From the NCBI GenBank assembly GCA_002742845.1, contig DLUH01000005.1:383707-447706 (forward strand): a stretch of 64,000 nt of DNA, written 5' to 3'. Under the pieces are notes generated by a model that was not told where the DNA came from, did no database searches, and worked only from the letters and a program-made list of their open reading frames with translations. Of this stretch, positions 1 to 9,324 are shown piece after piece. Source of the stretch: Sulfurovum sp. UBA12169 (GTDB taxonomy: Bacteria; Campylobacterota; Campylobacteria; Campylobacterales; Sulfurovaceae). Numbering within the stretch: the first letter of the stretch is position 1; every line of letters begins with the position of its first letter. Position numbers and translations under genes: made by a program.

Positions 1-107
1 CTTCGAGAGTGTTTGGTATCATAAACAAGATTTTTAATATACCGCTCGTATTCTATTTCACTAATCTCTTTTTTTAGTTCATAGACAACTTTTTGACCTA
101 TATTCAT
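1..107 (-). CDS. dnaA: Chromosomal replication initiator DnaA, N-terminal fragment (runs off left edge)
   Basis: The minus strand from 107 reads ATG and then 35 codons without a stop to the window edge. The peptide begins MNIGQKVVYELKKEISEIEY and resembles DnaA domain I of Campylobacterota, the N-terminal region used for self-interaction and helicase loading. A ribosome site (AAGGAAT) lies just upstream on the minus strand. The ATPase and DNA-binding domains are outside the window. Divergent ruvC and the DnaA-box cluster to the right support the call; ruvC next to dnaA is also the arrangement in Campylobacter jejuni. Only the first 35 residues are visible, so the identity rests on this short match plus context. 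Confidence 0.82.
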   Translation of the reverse strand, partial: MNIGQKVVYELKKEISEIEYERYIKNLVYDTKHSR

Positions 108-255
108 ATAGCGACATTCCTTTTTGAGTGAATAAAATAAAGCAGTGAATACTTAATGTGAATAACTTTATGTATTTTAGCCAATTTAAGCTAAAATAGC
201 GTTATTAAAGCAGTGTGAAATGAATAATTCACATTGTGAACAAAGGTGTGAATGA
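108..255. other. oriC: Probable chromosomal replication origin (oriC): DnaA-box cluster between dnaA and ruvC
   Basis: Seven matches to the DnaA box (TTATTCACA, or TGTGAATAA on the other strand) are packed here. TGTGAATAA at 157-165 is perfect. Sites at 127-135, 225-233 (opposite orientation), 235-243 and 247-255 match 8 of 9; 144-152 and 214-222 are weaker. An AT-rich stretch at 166-213 contains a perfect 7-bp inverted repeat (175-181 and 190-196). The last box overlaps the ruvC start codon. A dnaA-flanking box cluster is the usual position for origins in this phylum. Whether a second box cluster lies beyond dnaA cannot be seen. Confidence 0.82.
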
Positions 256-740
256 ATATTTTAGGAATAGACCCCGGAAGCCGTAATTTAGGCTATTGTA
301 TACTTTATTGGGACGGAAAAACTTATTCACTGATTGAGGCAGGTTTACTTAAAATAAAAACTAAACTACTTCAAGAGCAAATTATAGAGCTTATGGAAGG
401 TTTAGATGTAATTTTAAGGGCACATAAGATAGATGAAGTTGCTATCGAAGATATCTTTTTTGCCTTTAATCCTAAGACGGTTTTAAAATTAGCACAGTTT
501 AGAGGAGCGCTTTCTTTAAGGATACTTCAGGAAGTGGGATATTTTTATGAATATACCCCATTGCAAGTAAAAAAAGCGGTTACAGGAAATGGTAAAGCCA
601 CTAAAGAGCAGGTTGCATTTATGGTTAAAAGACTCTTGAGAATAAATAAAGAAATAAAACCATTGGATATTACTGATGCGATGGCCATCGCATTAACTCA
701 TCTTCAACGGGTGAAGATGAGAAAAAAAGAGTTAGTTTGA
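252..740 (+). CDS. ruvC: Crossover junction endodeoxyribonuclease RuvC
   Basis: RuvC cuts Holliday junctions with the RuvAB motor during recombination repair. The 162-residue protein has the usual family length and the RNase H-like fold signature: an N-terminal [11 protein letters not shown] motif with the first catalytic Asp, an AIEDIFF segment near residue 65 with the catalytic Glu, and a C-terminal [12 protein letters not shown] motif with the last acidic residues. The start follows an AAAGG sequence and lies inside the last DnaA box of oriC. The gene diverges from dnaA and its last 9 bases overlap the convergent L,D-transpeptidase gene. Confidence 0.95.
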   Translation: MNILGIDPGSRNLGYCILYWDGKTYSLIEAGLLKIKTKLLQEQIIELMEGLDVILRAHKIDEVAIEDIFFAFNPKTVLKLAQFRGALSLRILQEVGYFYEYTPLQVKKAVTGNGKATKEQVAFMVKRLLRINKEIKPLDITDAMAIALTHLQRVKMRKKELV

Positions 741-2438
741 AACCGTTTTGGCGTTTTTCTTGACAGAAATAAGTCTTTGTTTAGGCGCTTTAAAAGTAGC
801 TTTTCTGTTTCCTTCAGCAGACTCTTCGATGATTTTATCATACATGTAGACATCATTTTTAAAATAAGCCAATCCATCTTCTTCATATACTGTAAAATAT
901 ATCATGTGTACAGGTATAGGCTTGGACAGGATAATCGTTGTGGGTTGATTTGTTGCAAATATTGTGTTAATTTGACTTTCTGTATAGTGTCTTTGGGCAT
1001 GTTGAAGTAATTTTTTTGTTAAATCAAAAGGTTTTTCAGCTCTCATACACCCTGAACTGTATACTTTATAGCGTCTTTGGAATAGTGATTTATTGTCTGT
1101 ATCATGTAAATAGACATCATATTTATTAGGAAACATAAATTTTACGCGGCCAAGCGCATTAGTATCTCCTGGATATTGTACAAAACGATAGGGTACAGGT
1201 CGACTGCTTTTTTCATAAGGAGCCAGCTGCTGGGGTGTAATATCTATCTCTTTGTTGCCTGCAAATACATGAATATTATTTTCTTTAAGATAAGCAGGAT
1301 TTTCTCTTAATACATGAATAAGATCTTTTTTGATAAGATTATCCGGAACAGTCCATGTGGGATTGAGAACCATAAATTTAATTTGATCTTCAAAGAGCGG
1401 AGTAGGTCTGTCTATTCTTCCCACTACAAGCCCCATTCTCATCAGCATTCTATTATTTTGATAGTATCTTAATTTAAAATCGGGGATATTTGCCTCTATA
1501 TATTCCTCTTCAAAATGTCTAGGATAGAGTTTTGTTTTATCAAGATTAGTAATAATGCTTTGAATTTTTTCTGTTACAGGCAAGTTGAGATAATAGGTCA
1601 TTACTTTATCAACTTTTCTATTTACTGCCAAATTATATCTTTTTTGAAAGGTAATTACAGCACGCTCAAGTGTTCTGTCAAATATTTTATCTATGGACGC
1701 CGATTTGGGATAATCGCCAGAAATTTGAAGACGTTTTTTTACCTGTTCGACGCGTGGAGATTTGTCGCCCAATTTTAAATCGGTGTTGCTGTATTCAACC
1801 TTCGGAAATGTATCCATCGCTTGGTATTTTTTCAGTAGCTTTATAAGTGTTTTATACCGTTTTTCCATAGGAATAAGTGAATTAAGGTATTGATAGATTT
1901 GATCGCCTACTATAGCTGAAAAGAGTTGATTTTGGCTAGGAAATCCTTTAGGGGCCATTTCCCAATGGGCTACAGTATCTTCACTTTTTTTCAAGCTGTA
2001 TAGTTTTTTTTGTACCAGGTTCCAGTCTATGTCTCCCTGCACAATAAAACGAACCAAACGTACAAAAGAGTTAGTTAGCATAAGATCCAACCTGGCGTAT
2101 ACTGCTGCTTTTTTACCTGTACTTATTTGATTGTTATCCAGCTTGTAGAGAAGTTGTCCTATGGCATATTGATCAAAGGATTTATTTTTATAATTAAACA
2201 TCGGATCTTTTAGCGCTCGAATAAGTTGACTCATCTTATATTGATCTTCAGGATTTATCCAAAAAGGTTTATAATTTGCACTTTCATAAAGGTTTTGCAC
2301 AATGGTTTTATTTTGGCCTTTTAAGCGTGTCTGTAAACTTTTTTGGATATTGGTTGAAATAGTTTCAATTGAAAGCGTTTGGGCATTCAAGCAAACTTGT
2401 AAAAAAAACCATACCGCTATGATTTGTACTATACGCAC
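732..2438 (-). CDS. YcbB-type murein L,D-transpeptidase (origin-proximal copy)
   Basis: The product should be a periplasmic enzyme that forms or remodels 3-3 peptidoglycan crosslinks. The open frame extends to 2561, but the preferred start is GTG at 2438: it has GAGGAG 7 nt upstream, avoids overlap with thyX, and exposes a signal peptide ([20 protein letters not shown]) at the very N-terminus. The 568-residue protein has a helical scaffold, a peptidoglycan-binding region ([17 protein letters not shown]), then a YkuD domain whose active site reads HDTDN...SSGCMR, with the catalytic Cys present but Ser where many family members have His. A paralogue with SHGCIR lies at 44235-45917. Confidence 0.88.
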   Translation of the reverse strand: MRIVQIIAVWFFLQVCLNAQTLSIETISTNIQKSLQTRLKGQNKTIVQNLYESANYKPFWINPEDQYKMSQLIRALKDPMFNYKNKSFDQYAIGQLLYKLDNNQISTGKKAAVYARLDLMLTNSFVRLVRFIVQGDIDWNLVQKKLYSLKKSEDTVAHWEMAPKGFPSQNQLFSAIVGDQIYQYLNSLIPMEKRYKTLIKLLKKYQAMDTFPKVEYSNTDLKLGDKSPRVEQVKKRLQISGDYPKSASIDKIFDRTLERAVITFQKRYNLAVNRKVDKVMTYYLNLPVTEKIQSIITNLDKTKLYPRHFEEEYIEANIPDFKLRYYQNNRMLMRMGLVVGRIDRPTPLFEDQIKFMVLNPTWTVPDNLIKKDLIHVLRENPAYLKENNIHVFAGNKEIDITPQQLAPYEKSSRPVPYRFVQYPGDTNALGRVKFMFPNKYDVYLHDTDNKSLFQRRYKVYSSGCMRAEKPFDLTKKLLQHAQRHYTESQINTIFATNQPTTIILSKPIPVHMIYFTVYEEDGLAYFKNDVYMYDKIIEESAEGNRKATFKAPKQRLISVKKNAKTVSN

Positions 2439-2484
2439 ATTTCTCTCCTCATAAATAATACGCGAATTATAATATGTATTTTGG

Positions 2485-3105
2485 TTATTTTTCTTTATAC
2501 ATACATTCTTCAAATAAATACTGATGCTCATTTGGCAATTTTTCATAAATCGCAAGCGCAAGCTCTCTTATTTCCCATAAAGCAGATTTATTGCTTCTAA
2601 GTGTTAAAAAGTTTTGTAGGCTTCTGGCATTGGCCGTCCAAGTGAGTTCGGTTTTATAACTTTCAGGCAAACAGTATTTGGCAATATCATTGCTTGTACC
2701 GCTTTTGAGAATAACTTGCAAGTTTTTTAGTGCTTTAATACTTGCAGCATCTACCTCCTTATTGCCTGTAAGCACGATAAATTTAGAAGCCTTCCCATAT
2801 TCCTGTTCCCCAAACGGTTCGCACTCTTTAAGCTCTTTTAGGGTGTATCTCGTCGATTTGACACTCAAGCTTGCCATTCTGTGACGTGCTAACTCCTGCA
2901 ATAATGCCCTGCTTATTCCCTCAATATAGAACGTATAAACAAGATGCTCCAAGGTAGAAGCGTGTTTGAATTTATTTCCTACTCTGTCTATCAAAGCCTT
3001 GTCTTTTTCCCCGCCCTCATCACTGTTATCAAAACTTTGCCAACAAGTCCTTATGGCATGAGCACATATATTAAGCGGCGTGTGGTGCAATAGAGTGATT
3101 TGCAT
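2485..3105 (-). CDS. thyX: Flavin-dependent thymidylate synthase ThyX
   Basis: ThyX makes dTMP from dUMP using FAD, NADPH and methylenetetrahydrofolate, and replaces ThyA. The 206-residue protein contains the signature RHRMASLSVKSTRY (the RHRxxSxxxxSxR type), which binds FAD and dUMP. Family length is normal. Helicobacter and Campylobacter also use ThyX. It is transcribed away from dgt, another dNTP-metabolism gene, with 62 bp between the starts. A minus-strand TATAAT at 3138-3133 is the likely promoter. Confidence 0.96.
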   Translation of the reverse strand: MQITLLHHTPLNICAHAIRTCWQSFDNSDEGGEKDKALIDRVGNKFKHASTLEHLVYTFYIEGISRALLQELARHRMASLSVKSTRYTLKELKECEPFGEQEYGKASKFIVLTGNKEVDAASIKALKNLQVILKSGTSNDIAKYCLPESYKTELTWTANARSLQNFLTLRSNKSALWEIRELALAIYEKLPNEHQYLFEECMYKEK

Positions 3106-3132
3106 GGAGATACCCTCATTCTTTTTGCTACA

Positions 3133-3138
3133 ATTATA
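3133..3138 (-). promoter_or_regulatory. -10 box of thyX
   Basis: TATAAT on the minus strand, 28 bases upstream of the thyX start. No clear -35 is visible, which is common in this phylum. Confidence 0.5.
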
Positions 3139-3167
3139 ACAAAAGTTTTAGATACATAAGGATAAGC

Positions 3168-4271
3168 ATGGAAGCCAGTGAGCGATTTTTTACTTTCGAA
3201 GAAGATTTTAGAGATCCTTATGCCAGAGATAGAGATAGGGTATTGCATTGCAGTTCATTTAGGCGGCTAGAGTATAAAACACAGGTTTTTTTAAATCATG
3301 AAGGGGATTACTTTCGTACACGTTTGACACATTCTCTTGAAGTGAGTCAAATCGCACGGACACTTTCGCGTAAACTTAATTTAAATGAAACCTTAGCCGA
3401 AGTGATTGCTCTTTCGCATGATTTGGGCCACACTCCTTTTGGTCATGTAGGGGGTGATGAATTAGACAAACTTCTCAAGGCAGACGGTAGACCTTTGGGA
3501 TTTGAACATAATTTTCAATCATTTAGAGTATTAACCAAACTTGAGAAGCGCTATAAAAAATTTGATGGTCTCAATCTGACGTTTGCTACGCTAGAGGGAG
3601 TATTGAAACATTCCTATCCTTATAAAAAACCATTTTTAAAAACATTAGATGAACGATTTGCGTTAGATAAGCATCCTTCTCTTGAGGCAATGGTAGTAGA
3701 CCATGCGGATGAAATAGCTTATACGAGCCACGATATAGATGATGGTATCAAATACGGACTTATCTCATTTGATGACCTTTTGAAGAATGGACTGTTTCAA
3801 AAGGTTGATGAGAAAATACAAAAGGAAGACGTAAAAAGAGATGAAAAACTTTATCGTCACCGTTTTGTTGCAGGATTGATCAAATTGTTGGTTGAAGATT
3901 TTATTCTCAATTCAAAAGAACAAGTAAAATATTTTCGTCAAGACATTCCTATTTGTGGAATTTTGGATGCAAAAGAACCGATCCCTGTCGGTTTTTCTTC
4001 TTATACAGCCAAAGAGCTTAAAAAACTCAAAAAATTACTTTTTACTTCGCTTTATAGGCATGAAAAAATTGTTCGAAAAATGCATGCCGGAAAACAATGC
4101 ATTAAGGGGCTTTATAAGGCATTTAGCGAAGATGTTGATTTGATGGGGGGGCATCAAAAGGAATTACTTGGGGTGCGCGCCAAAGAGCGGGTTATTGCTG
4201 ATTATATTGCTGCAATGACAGATCGTTATGCCGTAAAAACCTATCATGAACTTTATGGTTTATCGTTTTAA
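3168..4271 (+). CDS. dgt: Deoxyguanosinetriphosphate triphosphohydrolase-like protein (HD domain)
   Basis: dGTPase-family enzymes hydrolyse dNTPs to nucleosides and triphosphate and so lower dNTP pools. The 367-residue protein starts at an ATG preceded by AAGGATAAG. HD-domain metal ligands are visible: RTRLTHSLEVSQIART (His), ALSHDLGHTPFGH (HD pair) and MVVDHADEIAYTSHDIDD (late Asp). The conserved FRRLEYKTQVF segment that precedes the HD domain is present. It is divergent from thyX, so dTMP synthesis and dNTP degradation genes sit side by side. Substrate preference cannot be read from sequence. Confidence 0.92.
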   Translation: MEASERFFTFEEDFRDPYARDRDRVLHCSSFRRLEYKTQVFLNHEGDYFRTRLTHSLEVSQIARTLSRKLNLNETLAEVIALSHDLGHTPFGHVGGDELDKLLKADGRPLGFEHNFQSFRVLTKLEKRYKKFDGLNLTFATLEGVLKHSYPYKKPFLKTLDERFALDKHPSLEAMVVDHADEIAYTSHDIDDGIKYGLISFDDLLKNGLFQKVDEKIQKEDVKRDEKLYRHRFVAGLIKLLVEDFILNSKEQVKYFRQDIPICGILDAKEPIPVGFSSYTAKELKKLKKLLFTSLYRHEKIVRKMHAGKQCIKGLYKAFSEDVDLMGGHQKELLGVRAKERVIADYIAAMTDRYAVKTYHELYGLSF

Positions 4272-4433
4272 GGGACCTCTTAATAAAATTTATACATCTG
4301 ATATTCTGATATATTGCATTTTGTAAAAATTTCTAAGTTTGTTTTAGTATTTTGCGGGTGCAATTTAAAACCGGCTCTCTTTTTTTAAATAGACCAATAA
4401 ATTTTTAAAATCTTCTATATAGTAACTTTTAGA

Positions 4434-4439
4434 TATAAT
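4434..4439 (+). promoter_or_regulatory. -10 box of typA
   Basis: TATAAT about 45 bases upstream of the typA start, in a 213-bp gap after dgt. No other feature is evident in that gap. Confidence 0.55.
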
Positions 4440-4484
4440 TCGCGAAAAATCATGAGAAATTATATTCTCATTCTAGGATATTTT

Positions 4485-6302
4485 ATGCAAAAAATAAAAA
4501 ACATTGCTGTTATTGCACACGTTGACCACGGCAAAACAACTTTAGTAGATGAACTGCTTCAACAAAGCGGAACATTCGCTGCTCACCAAGAAATTCAAGA
4601 GAGAGCAATGGATAGTAATGCTATTGAAAAAGAAAGAGGAATTACCATTCTTTCTAAAAATACAGCAATTACTTACGGCGATCACAAAATCAACATTATA
4701 GATACTCCGGGCCATGCTGACTTTGGCGGAGAGGTTGAACGTGTATTGAAGATGGTAGATGGCGTTTTGTTGCTTGTTGATGCACAAGAAGGTGTTATGC
4801 CTCAGACAAAATTCGTTCTTAAAAAAGCGATTGAATTGGGGCTGATTCCTGTTGTGGTTATCAATAAAATCGACAAAGATGCCGCAGAACCTGACAGAGT
4901 AATGGATGAAGTATTTGACCTTCTTGTTGCTCTTGATGCAAACGAAGAGCAACTTGAATTCCCTGTACTTTATGCAGCCGCAAGAGATGGCTATGCCAAA
5001 TGGAACATGGAAGATGAAAACAAAGACATGACGCCGCTCTTTGAGGCAATTTTAACACATGTGCCGTATCCGTCAGGCTCGGCAGACAATGATACGCAAG
5101 CACAAGTTTTTACACTTGATAATGATAACTTTGTGGGCCGTATCGGTATTACACGTATCTTCAACGGTAAAGTAAAAAAAGGTGATGAATATTTACTTGT
5201 CAAGGCTTCCGGAGAAAAAACAAAAAGCCGCGTAAGTAAATTGATCGGGTTCAAAGGACTTGAAAGGATTGATATTCAAGAAGCAGAAGCAGGAGATATT
5301 GTTGCAATTGCAGGATTTTCGGATATTGATGTAGGGGATAGTATTTGTGATCCTGTCAATCCTGTTCCCTTGGATCCAATGCATGTTGAAGAACCTACGC
5401 TTTCAGTTATCTTCTCGGTCAATGACGGTCCTTTGGCAGGAACGGAAGGAAAACACGTTACTTCTAATAAGATAAGAGAAAGACTTGCAAAAGAGATGGA
5501 GACCAATATTGCAATGCGTATGGAGCCATTAGGTGATGCATCTTTCAAGGTTTCCGGCCGTGGCGAGCTTCAGATCGGTATTTTGGCTGAAAATATGAGA
5601 AGAGAGGGCTTTGAGTTTCTTCTTGCAAGACCTGAGGTTGTTATCAAAGAAGAAAATGGTGTTAAGATGGAGCCGTTTGAACATCTTATTGTTGATGTGC
5701 CTTCAGAATTTCAAGGGGTTGCTATCGAAAAACTGGGTAAAAGAAAAGCAGAAATGACGTCGCTCATACCGATGCCTGACGGTACTGTAAGAATCGAATT
5801 TGAGATTCCTGCACGAGGACTCATAGGTTTTAGAAATGAATTTTTGACAGATACCAAAGGGGAAGGGATTATGAACCACTCCTATTTGGAATACAGACCG
5901 TATTCTGGCGTAGTAGAGAGCCGAACTCCTGGCGCACTTATCTCGATGGACAATGGTGAAGCTGTAGCTTTTTCCATTTTTAACCTTCAGGCAAGAGGGA
6001 CGATGTTTATTAAGCCGCAAGATAAAGTATATGACGGTATGGTCATCGGCGAATCAGCAAGACCGGGAGACCTTGAAGTGAATCCACTCAAAGGAAAACA
6101 GCTTACAAACATGAGAACAAGCGGAGCTGATGATGCAATTAAATTGATTCCGCCAAGACCCATTACGCTTGAATCAGCAATGGAGTGGATTGAAGATGAT
6201 GAACTTGTCGAGGTTACTCCTTTGAGTATTCGTATCCGCAAAAAACACCTTGATCCATCCATAAGAAGACGTATGGCAAGAGACAAAAAGAACGCACAGT
6301 AA
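4485..6302 (+). CDS. typA: Ribosome-associated GTPase TypA/BipA
   Basis: TypA is a translational GTPase of the EF-G family that binds the 70S ribosome and helps large-subunit assembly and stress adaptation. The start is set at the ATG of [19 protein letters not shown], 605 residues, the usual length; the open frame begins 11 codons earlier but the AGGA at 4475 fits this ATG. G-motifs are clear: AHVDHGKTT (G1), ERGITI (G2), [11 protein letters not shown] (G3), [10 protein letters not shown] (G4). The family-specific C-terminal domain follows, with [12 protein letters not shown] and a basic tail. It is monocistronic. Confidence 0.97.
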   Translation: MQKIKNIAVIAHVDHGKTTLVDELLQQSGTFAAHQEIQERAMDSNAIEKERGITILSKNTAITYGDHKINIIDTPGHADFGGEVERVLKMVDGVLLLVDAQEGVMPQTKFVLKKAIELGLIPVVVINKIDKDAAEPDRVMDEVFDLLVALDANEEQLEFPVLYAAARDGYAKWNMEDENKDMTPLFEAILTHVPYPSGSADNDTQAQVFTLDNDNFVGRIGITRIFNGKVKKGDEYLLVKASGEKTKSRVSKLIGFKGLERIDIQEAEAGDIVAIAGFSDIDVGDSICDPVNPVPLDPMHVEEPTLSVIFSVNDGPLAGTEGKHVTSNKIRERLAKEMETNIAMRMEPLGDASFKVSGRGELQIGILAENMRREGFEFLLARPEVVIKEENGVKMEPFEHLIVDVPSEFQGVAIEKLGKRKAEMTSLIPMPDGTVRIEFEIPARGLIGFRNEFLTDTKGEGIMNHSYLEYRPYSGVVESRTPGALISMDNGEAVAFSIFNLQARGTMFIKPQDKVYDGMVIGESARPGDLEVNPLKGKQLTNMRTSGADDAIKLIPPRPITLESAMEWIEDDELVEVTPLSIRIRKKHLDPSIRRRMARDKKNAQ

Positions 6303-6320
6303 ATTTTACTCTGCTATTTT

Positions 6321-6356
6321 ATTTCAACTGTAGGAATTCTCTCCTGCATTTGAAAT
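6321..6356. terminator. Hairpin between convergent typA and the flavoprotein gene
   Basis: Two 15-base arms (6321-6335 and 6342-6356) pair at 14 positions, one of them G-T, with one mismatch and a 6-base loop. It lies between converging stop codons, so it could serve both strands, but no long T run follows. Confidence 0.5.
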
Positions 6357-6376
6357 CATAAATAAAGCGTTTATAG

Positions 6377-7621
6377 TTAAAATATATTAGTAGATTTTAA
6401 TGCTTTTCCTGCCCGCATTGCGCTTACCCATGCAAAATGAAAATTAAATCCCCCTCTGTCTGCATCTACGTCGAGTATTTCACCCGCAAAATAGAGATTT
6501 TTGACCCGTTTTGACTCCATTGTCTGAGGATTGACCTCGGTTGTATCTATGCCCCCAACAGCAACCTCTGCACCCTTGAAACCTTTGGTATCGCTAATGG
6601 AGAGTCTGAGGTTTTTAAGTGCAAAGACCAATTTGCCTATCTCTTTACGGTCTAGTTCGTATTCGTATATGGCTTTGCATTTGGATTGCTCTAAAATAAT
6701 AGGGATTAGTTTTTTATTCATGATTCCCTGCAGCCAAAGATTCAGTGGTTTTTGGCTTCCCTTGTGAATGCGCCCTAGAAGCAGGGCAGTCAATTTTTCT
6801 TTGTTGAGCTTTGGTATAAGATCTAAGATAAGTTCACAATGGGCGTGTTGGGCCAAATAAAGACTTGCTTCACGGCTAAGATCGAGTATCGCAAGCCCGC
6901 TGATACCATAAGCAGTAAAAAGCAGATCACCTTTTTTTTCTGTAATGTATTCTCTGTTGGCATAAAGTTTGGCTATTCCTTCACACTTAACTCCGCTGGC
7001 ATGTTTTATCCAGCTTTCTTTGGAGCAGAGCTGTACAAGCGAGGGGAGATTGGGGATGATTGTGTGTCCCATTTGTTTAGCAAAATGCAGTCCGCTGTCA
7101 TTTCCTCCCAATTGAGGTGCGGCCGGAGAACCGGAGGCAAGTAGCAATTTTTCACACTTATGTATTCCCTGTGTTGTTTCCAGTATGAAGATATTATTTT
7201 TTTTACAGACAGCATCCACTCTGCAGTTGTATATAAGATTTACGCCTGATTTTTTAGCTTCGTATTCAAGCAATTCTGCCACCGAACTAGCCTGAAGAGA
7301 CATGGGAAACATTTTTCCTTCTTTCCCCTCTACCAATTCTAGTCCGATAGAGGTGAAAAATGTTTTAACGGTATCAAATCTATAATCCTGTAAAACCGCC
7401 TCAATAAAGCCTCGATGGCATGAATGAAAACGCTCAGACACGATATTTTTATTGGTGATATTGCATTTGCCGTTACCGCTGATCCGTATTTTTTTACCGA
7501 TTTGACTATTTTGTTCGAGCAGGGTGATGCACATTCCGATCTTAGCTGCCATGATAGATGCGACAAGACCGCTTGCACCTCCCCCTACAATGATAAGATG
7601 AGGAATGGATTTATTATTCAT
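6377..7621 (-). CDS. HI0933/BaiN-family NAD(P)/FAD-dependent oxidoreductase
   Basis: This family (YhiN, HI0933, BaiN) contains flavoproteins of uncertain substrate; one member acts in bile-acid reduction, but this does not transfer here. The 414-residue protein begins with a Rossmann FAD motif (IIVGGGASGLVASIMAA), followed by the family segment KIRISGNGKCNITN and a C-terminal GGFNFHFAWVSAMRAG that closes the FAD site. It converges on typA. A TATAAT sits only about 6 bases upstream of the ATG and no Shine-Dalgarno is visible, so the mRNA may be leaderless. Confidence 0.9.
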   Translation of the reverse strand: MNNKSIPHLIIVGGGASGLVASIMAAKIGMCITLLEQNSQIGKKIRISGNGKCNITNKNIVSERFHSCHRGFIEAVLQDYRFDTVKTFFTSIGLELVEGKEGKMFPMSLQASSVAELLEYEAKKSGVNLIYNCRVDAVCKKNNIFILETTQGIHKCEKLLLASGSPAAPQLGGNDSGLHFAKQMGHTIIPNLPSLVQLCSKESWIKHASGVKCEGIAKLYANREYITEKKGDLLFTAYGISGLAILDLSREASLYLAQHAHCELILDLIPKLNKEKLTALLLGRIHKGSQKPLNLWLQGIMNKKLIPIILEQSKCKAIYEYELDRKEIGKLVFALKNLRLSISDTKGFKGAEVAVGGIDTTEVNPQTMESKRVKNLYFAGEILDVDADRGGFNFHFAWVSAMRAGKALKSTNIF

Positions 7622-7626
7622 GAGGT

Positions 7627-7632
7627 ATTATA
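7627..7632 (-). promoter_or_regulatory. -10 box immediately upstream of the flavoprotein start
   Basis: TATAAT on the minus strand ends 5 bases before the start codon, so transcription would begin at or next to the ATG. Confidence 0.45.
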
Positions 7633-7925
7633 ACTTTTTGATGTATAAAATAACAAAGGATCGATAGGTTCGCATTGGTAAAATTTGCAACATTTTCGGT
7701 TGATTAAACCTAAAGCAAAAGAGGTTATCGGTTTAGATTATAGGGATGTCTATAGAGAATTGCAGACAGATTGTGAACGTATCTATAGCGCGATTAAAAT
7801 AGATTATTGAAGTGTTCCGATAGGATGTTTGGGCAAAAAGTAAATTCAGCAGAAGGAAAGCCGGGGCGGAAGTTAAACAGCTAAAACTTGCTATAATAAT
7901 AAAAAATAGTGTAAGGGCTGAGGCG
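7633..7925. other. Gap with a possible degenerate coding remnant
   Basis: About 290 bp between a minus-strand gene and a plus-strand gene. One plus frame (7682-7810) is open without a start codon for 42 codons and ends at TGA; its product reads as protein-like (for example IGLDYRDVYRELQTD) but I do not recognise it. A second short frame at 7825-7884 is in another phase. It may be a decayed gene fragment or chance. Nothing else is evident. Confidence 0.3.
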
Positions 7926-8135
7926 ATGTGTGCTGAAAAGATACAACGTATAATACAAGCGGTTATTCTTGGTTTGGTGATGGGGTTGGCAGGAATGGGA
8001 ATGCTAAAGACAGCATTTCTTTTGCAGTTTGCAATGATGGTTATGTTGCTTATAGCAGGCTTTACCGGATTTTGTCCAGGGCTGGCGATCCTTAAAAAGA
8101 TTTTTCCTGCTTGCAAATGTGAAGAGAATAAATAA
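7926..8135 (+). CDS. Small DUF2892 (YgaP-like) membrane protein
   Basis: A 69-residue protein with two hydrophobic segments (about residues 10-26 and 29-50) and a cysteine-rich tail (PACKCEEN). The second segment ends with the GFTGFCPGLAIL pattern typical of the DUF2892 inner-membrane family, which is found alone or fused to rhodanese domains and is associated with sulfur metabolism. No rhodanese domain is attached here. A GAGGC precedes the start. No operon partner is obvious: purM follows after 111 bp and looks independent. Confidence 0.75.
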   Translation: MCAEKIQRIIQAVILGLVMGLAGMGMLKTAFLLQFAMMVMLLIAGFTGFCPGLAILKKIFPACKCEENK

Positions 8136-8246
8136 TTTTTTAAAACAAAAGTTTTTTCACAGAGAGTTTGGGTAAAAAATAAAATAGGAGAATGAATTTT
8201 ATTTTTCTCCAAAGAAGAAAAATATATAAAAAGGATGAGAAGCAAT

Positions 8247-9242
8247 ATGTCAAATATTTCATATAAAGATGCGGGAGTGGATATCGATGCGGGCAATGCA
8301 TTTGTGGAAGCGATTAAGAGTGATGTAAAATCGACTTTTGATAGCAATGTGATCGGAGGGATTGGCTCTTTTGCGGGAGCATATGCGCTTCCTTCCGGTT
8401 ATAAAGAGCCGGTGATTCTTTCTGCAACTGATGGAGTGGGGACAAAACTTAAGATTGCGATAGAAAGCGGAAGACTTCAAAGCGTAGGGATTGATCTTGT
8501 AGCAATGTGTGTCAATGACTTAATCTGCAATATGGGAACCCCAATGTTTTTTTTAGATTACTACGCTACAGGCAAACTTATTCCGCAAAATGCAAAAGAT
8601 GTGGTTGCGGGTATCGCGGAAGGATGTCGCAGAGCTGAATGTGCTCTTGTGGGCGGAGAAACAGCTGAAATGCCCGGAATGTACAACGAAAATGATTTTG
8701 ATCTTGCAGGATTTGCGGTTGGTATCGCAGAAAGAAGCGAGATGGATACGGTAAACAACGTAAGAGAAGGTCAAATTTTGATCGCGCTTCCAAGTTCAGG
8801 TGTACATTCCAATGGGTATTCGCTTGTCAGAAAACTTTTTTTTGATAAATTGGGTATGGATTTAGATACGGAATTTGAAGGCAGACCGCTTGTGGAAACA
8901 CTCCTGGAGCCTACACGTATCTACGTCAAAGAGTTTAAAGCCAATAAAAAATATATTAAGGCGTTAGCGCATATTACGGGGGGAGGTATTGTAGAAAACC
9001 TTCCCAGAGTACTTCCCGAAGGCATAAAAGCAATTGTTAACAAAAATGCTATCCGCACACTTCCTATTTTTGATTTCATGGGCAAATATGTAGATGAAGA
9101 AGAGATGTATAGAGCATTTAATATGGGTGTAGGCATGATATGGGTTGTCGAAAAAGAAGATGTCAACAGTGTATTGGCAAATACTGACGGCTATGTGATC
9201 GGCCTATTGGCAGAGGGCCAAAAGTGTGTAGAGCTGGTCTGA
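8247..9242 (+). CDS. purM: Phosphoribosylformylglycinamidine cyclo-ligase (AIR synthetase)
   Basis: PurM closes the imidazole ring of purine biosynthesis, converting FGAM to AIR with ATP. The 331-residue protein shows ISYKDAGVDIDAGN at the N-terminus, SATDGVGTKLKIA (the ATP-binding region), ALVGGETAEMPGMY and HITGGGIVENLPRVLPEG, all characteristic. Two in-frame ATGs occur, at 8235 and 8247; the second begins MSNISYKDAG, matches the family start better, and has AAGGA 11 nt upstream. A bidirectional terminator follows. Confidence 0.96.
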   Translation: MSNISYKDAGVDIDAGNAFVEAIKSDVKSTFDSNVIGGIGSFAGAYALPSGYKEPVILSATDGVGTKLKIAIESGRLQSVGIDLVAMCVNDLICNMGTPMFFLDYYATGKLIPQNAKDVVAGIAEGCRRAECALVGGETAEMPGMYNENDFDLAGFAVGIAERSEMDTVNNVREGQILIALPSSGVHSNGYSLVRKLFFDKLGMDLDTEFEGRPLVETLLEPTRIYVKEFKANKKYIKALAHITGGGIVENLPRVLPEGIKAIVNKNAIRTLPIFDFMGKYVDEEEMYRAFNMGVGMIWVVEKEDVNSVLANTDGYVIGLLAEGQKCVELV

Positions 9243-9288
9243 AGGCAGCCCAACTATTCATCCCGTTCATTTGGCAGAGAATTTTCGA

Positions 9289-9324
9289 AATAACAGAACT
9301 TTTTATCTCAAAAATTCTGTTATT
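9289..9324. terminator. Bidirectional terminator between purM and the AGCS symporter
   Basis: A perfect 10-bp stem (9289-9298 with 9315-9324) extended by five T-A pairs gives a strong hairpin between convergent genes. The symporter stop codon lies inside the right arm. Confidence 0.7.

Noticed and set aside
2439-2561. Upstream extension of the L,D-transpeptidase to the far ATG
   Set aside because: It would overlap thyX by 77 bp and bury the signal peptide; the GTG at 2438 has a strong ribosome site.
4542-4952. Minus-strand open frame of 136 codons opposite typA
   Set aside because: It is the shadow of the strongly conserved typA coding frame and has no ribosome site or protein-like composition.
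7733-8347. Minus-strand open frame of 204 codons, hydrophobic
   Set aside because: It runs antisense through the DUF2892 gene and the purM start, has no ribosome site and resembles no family.
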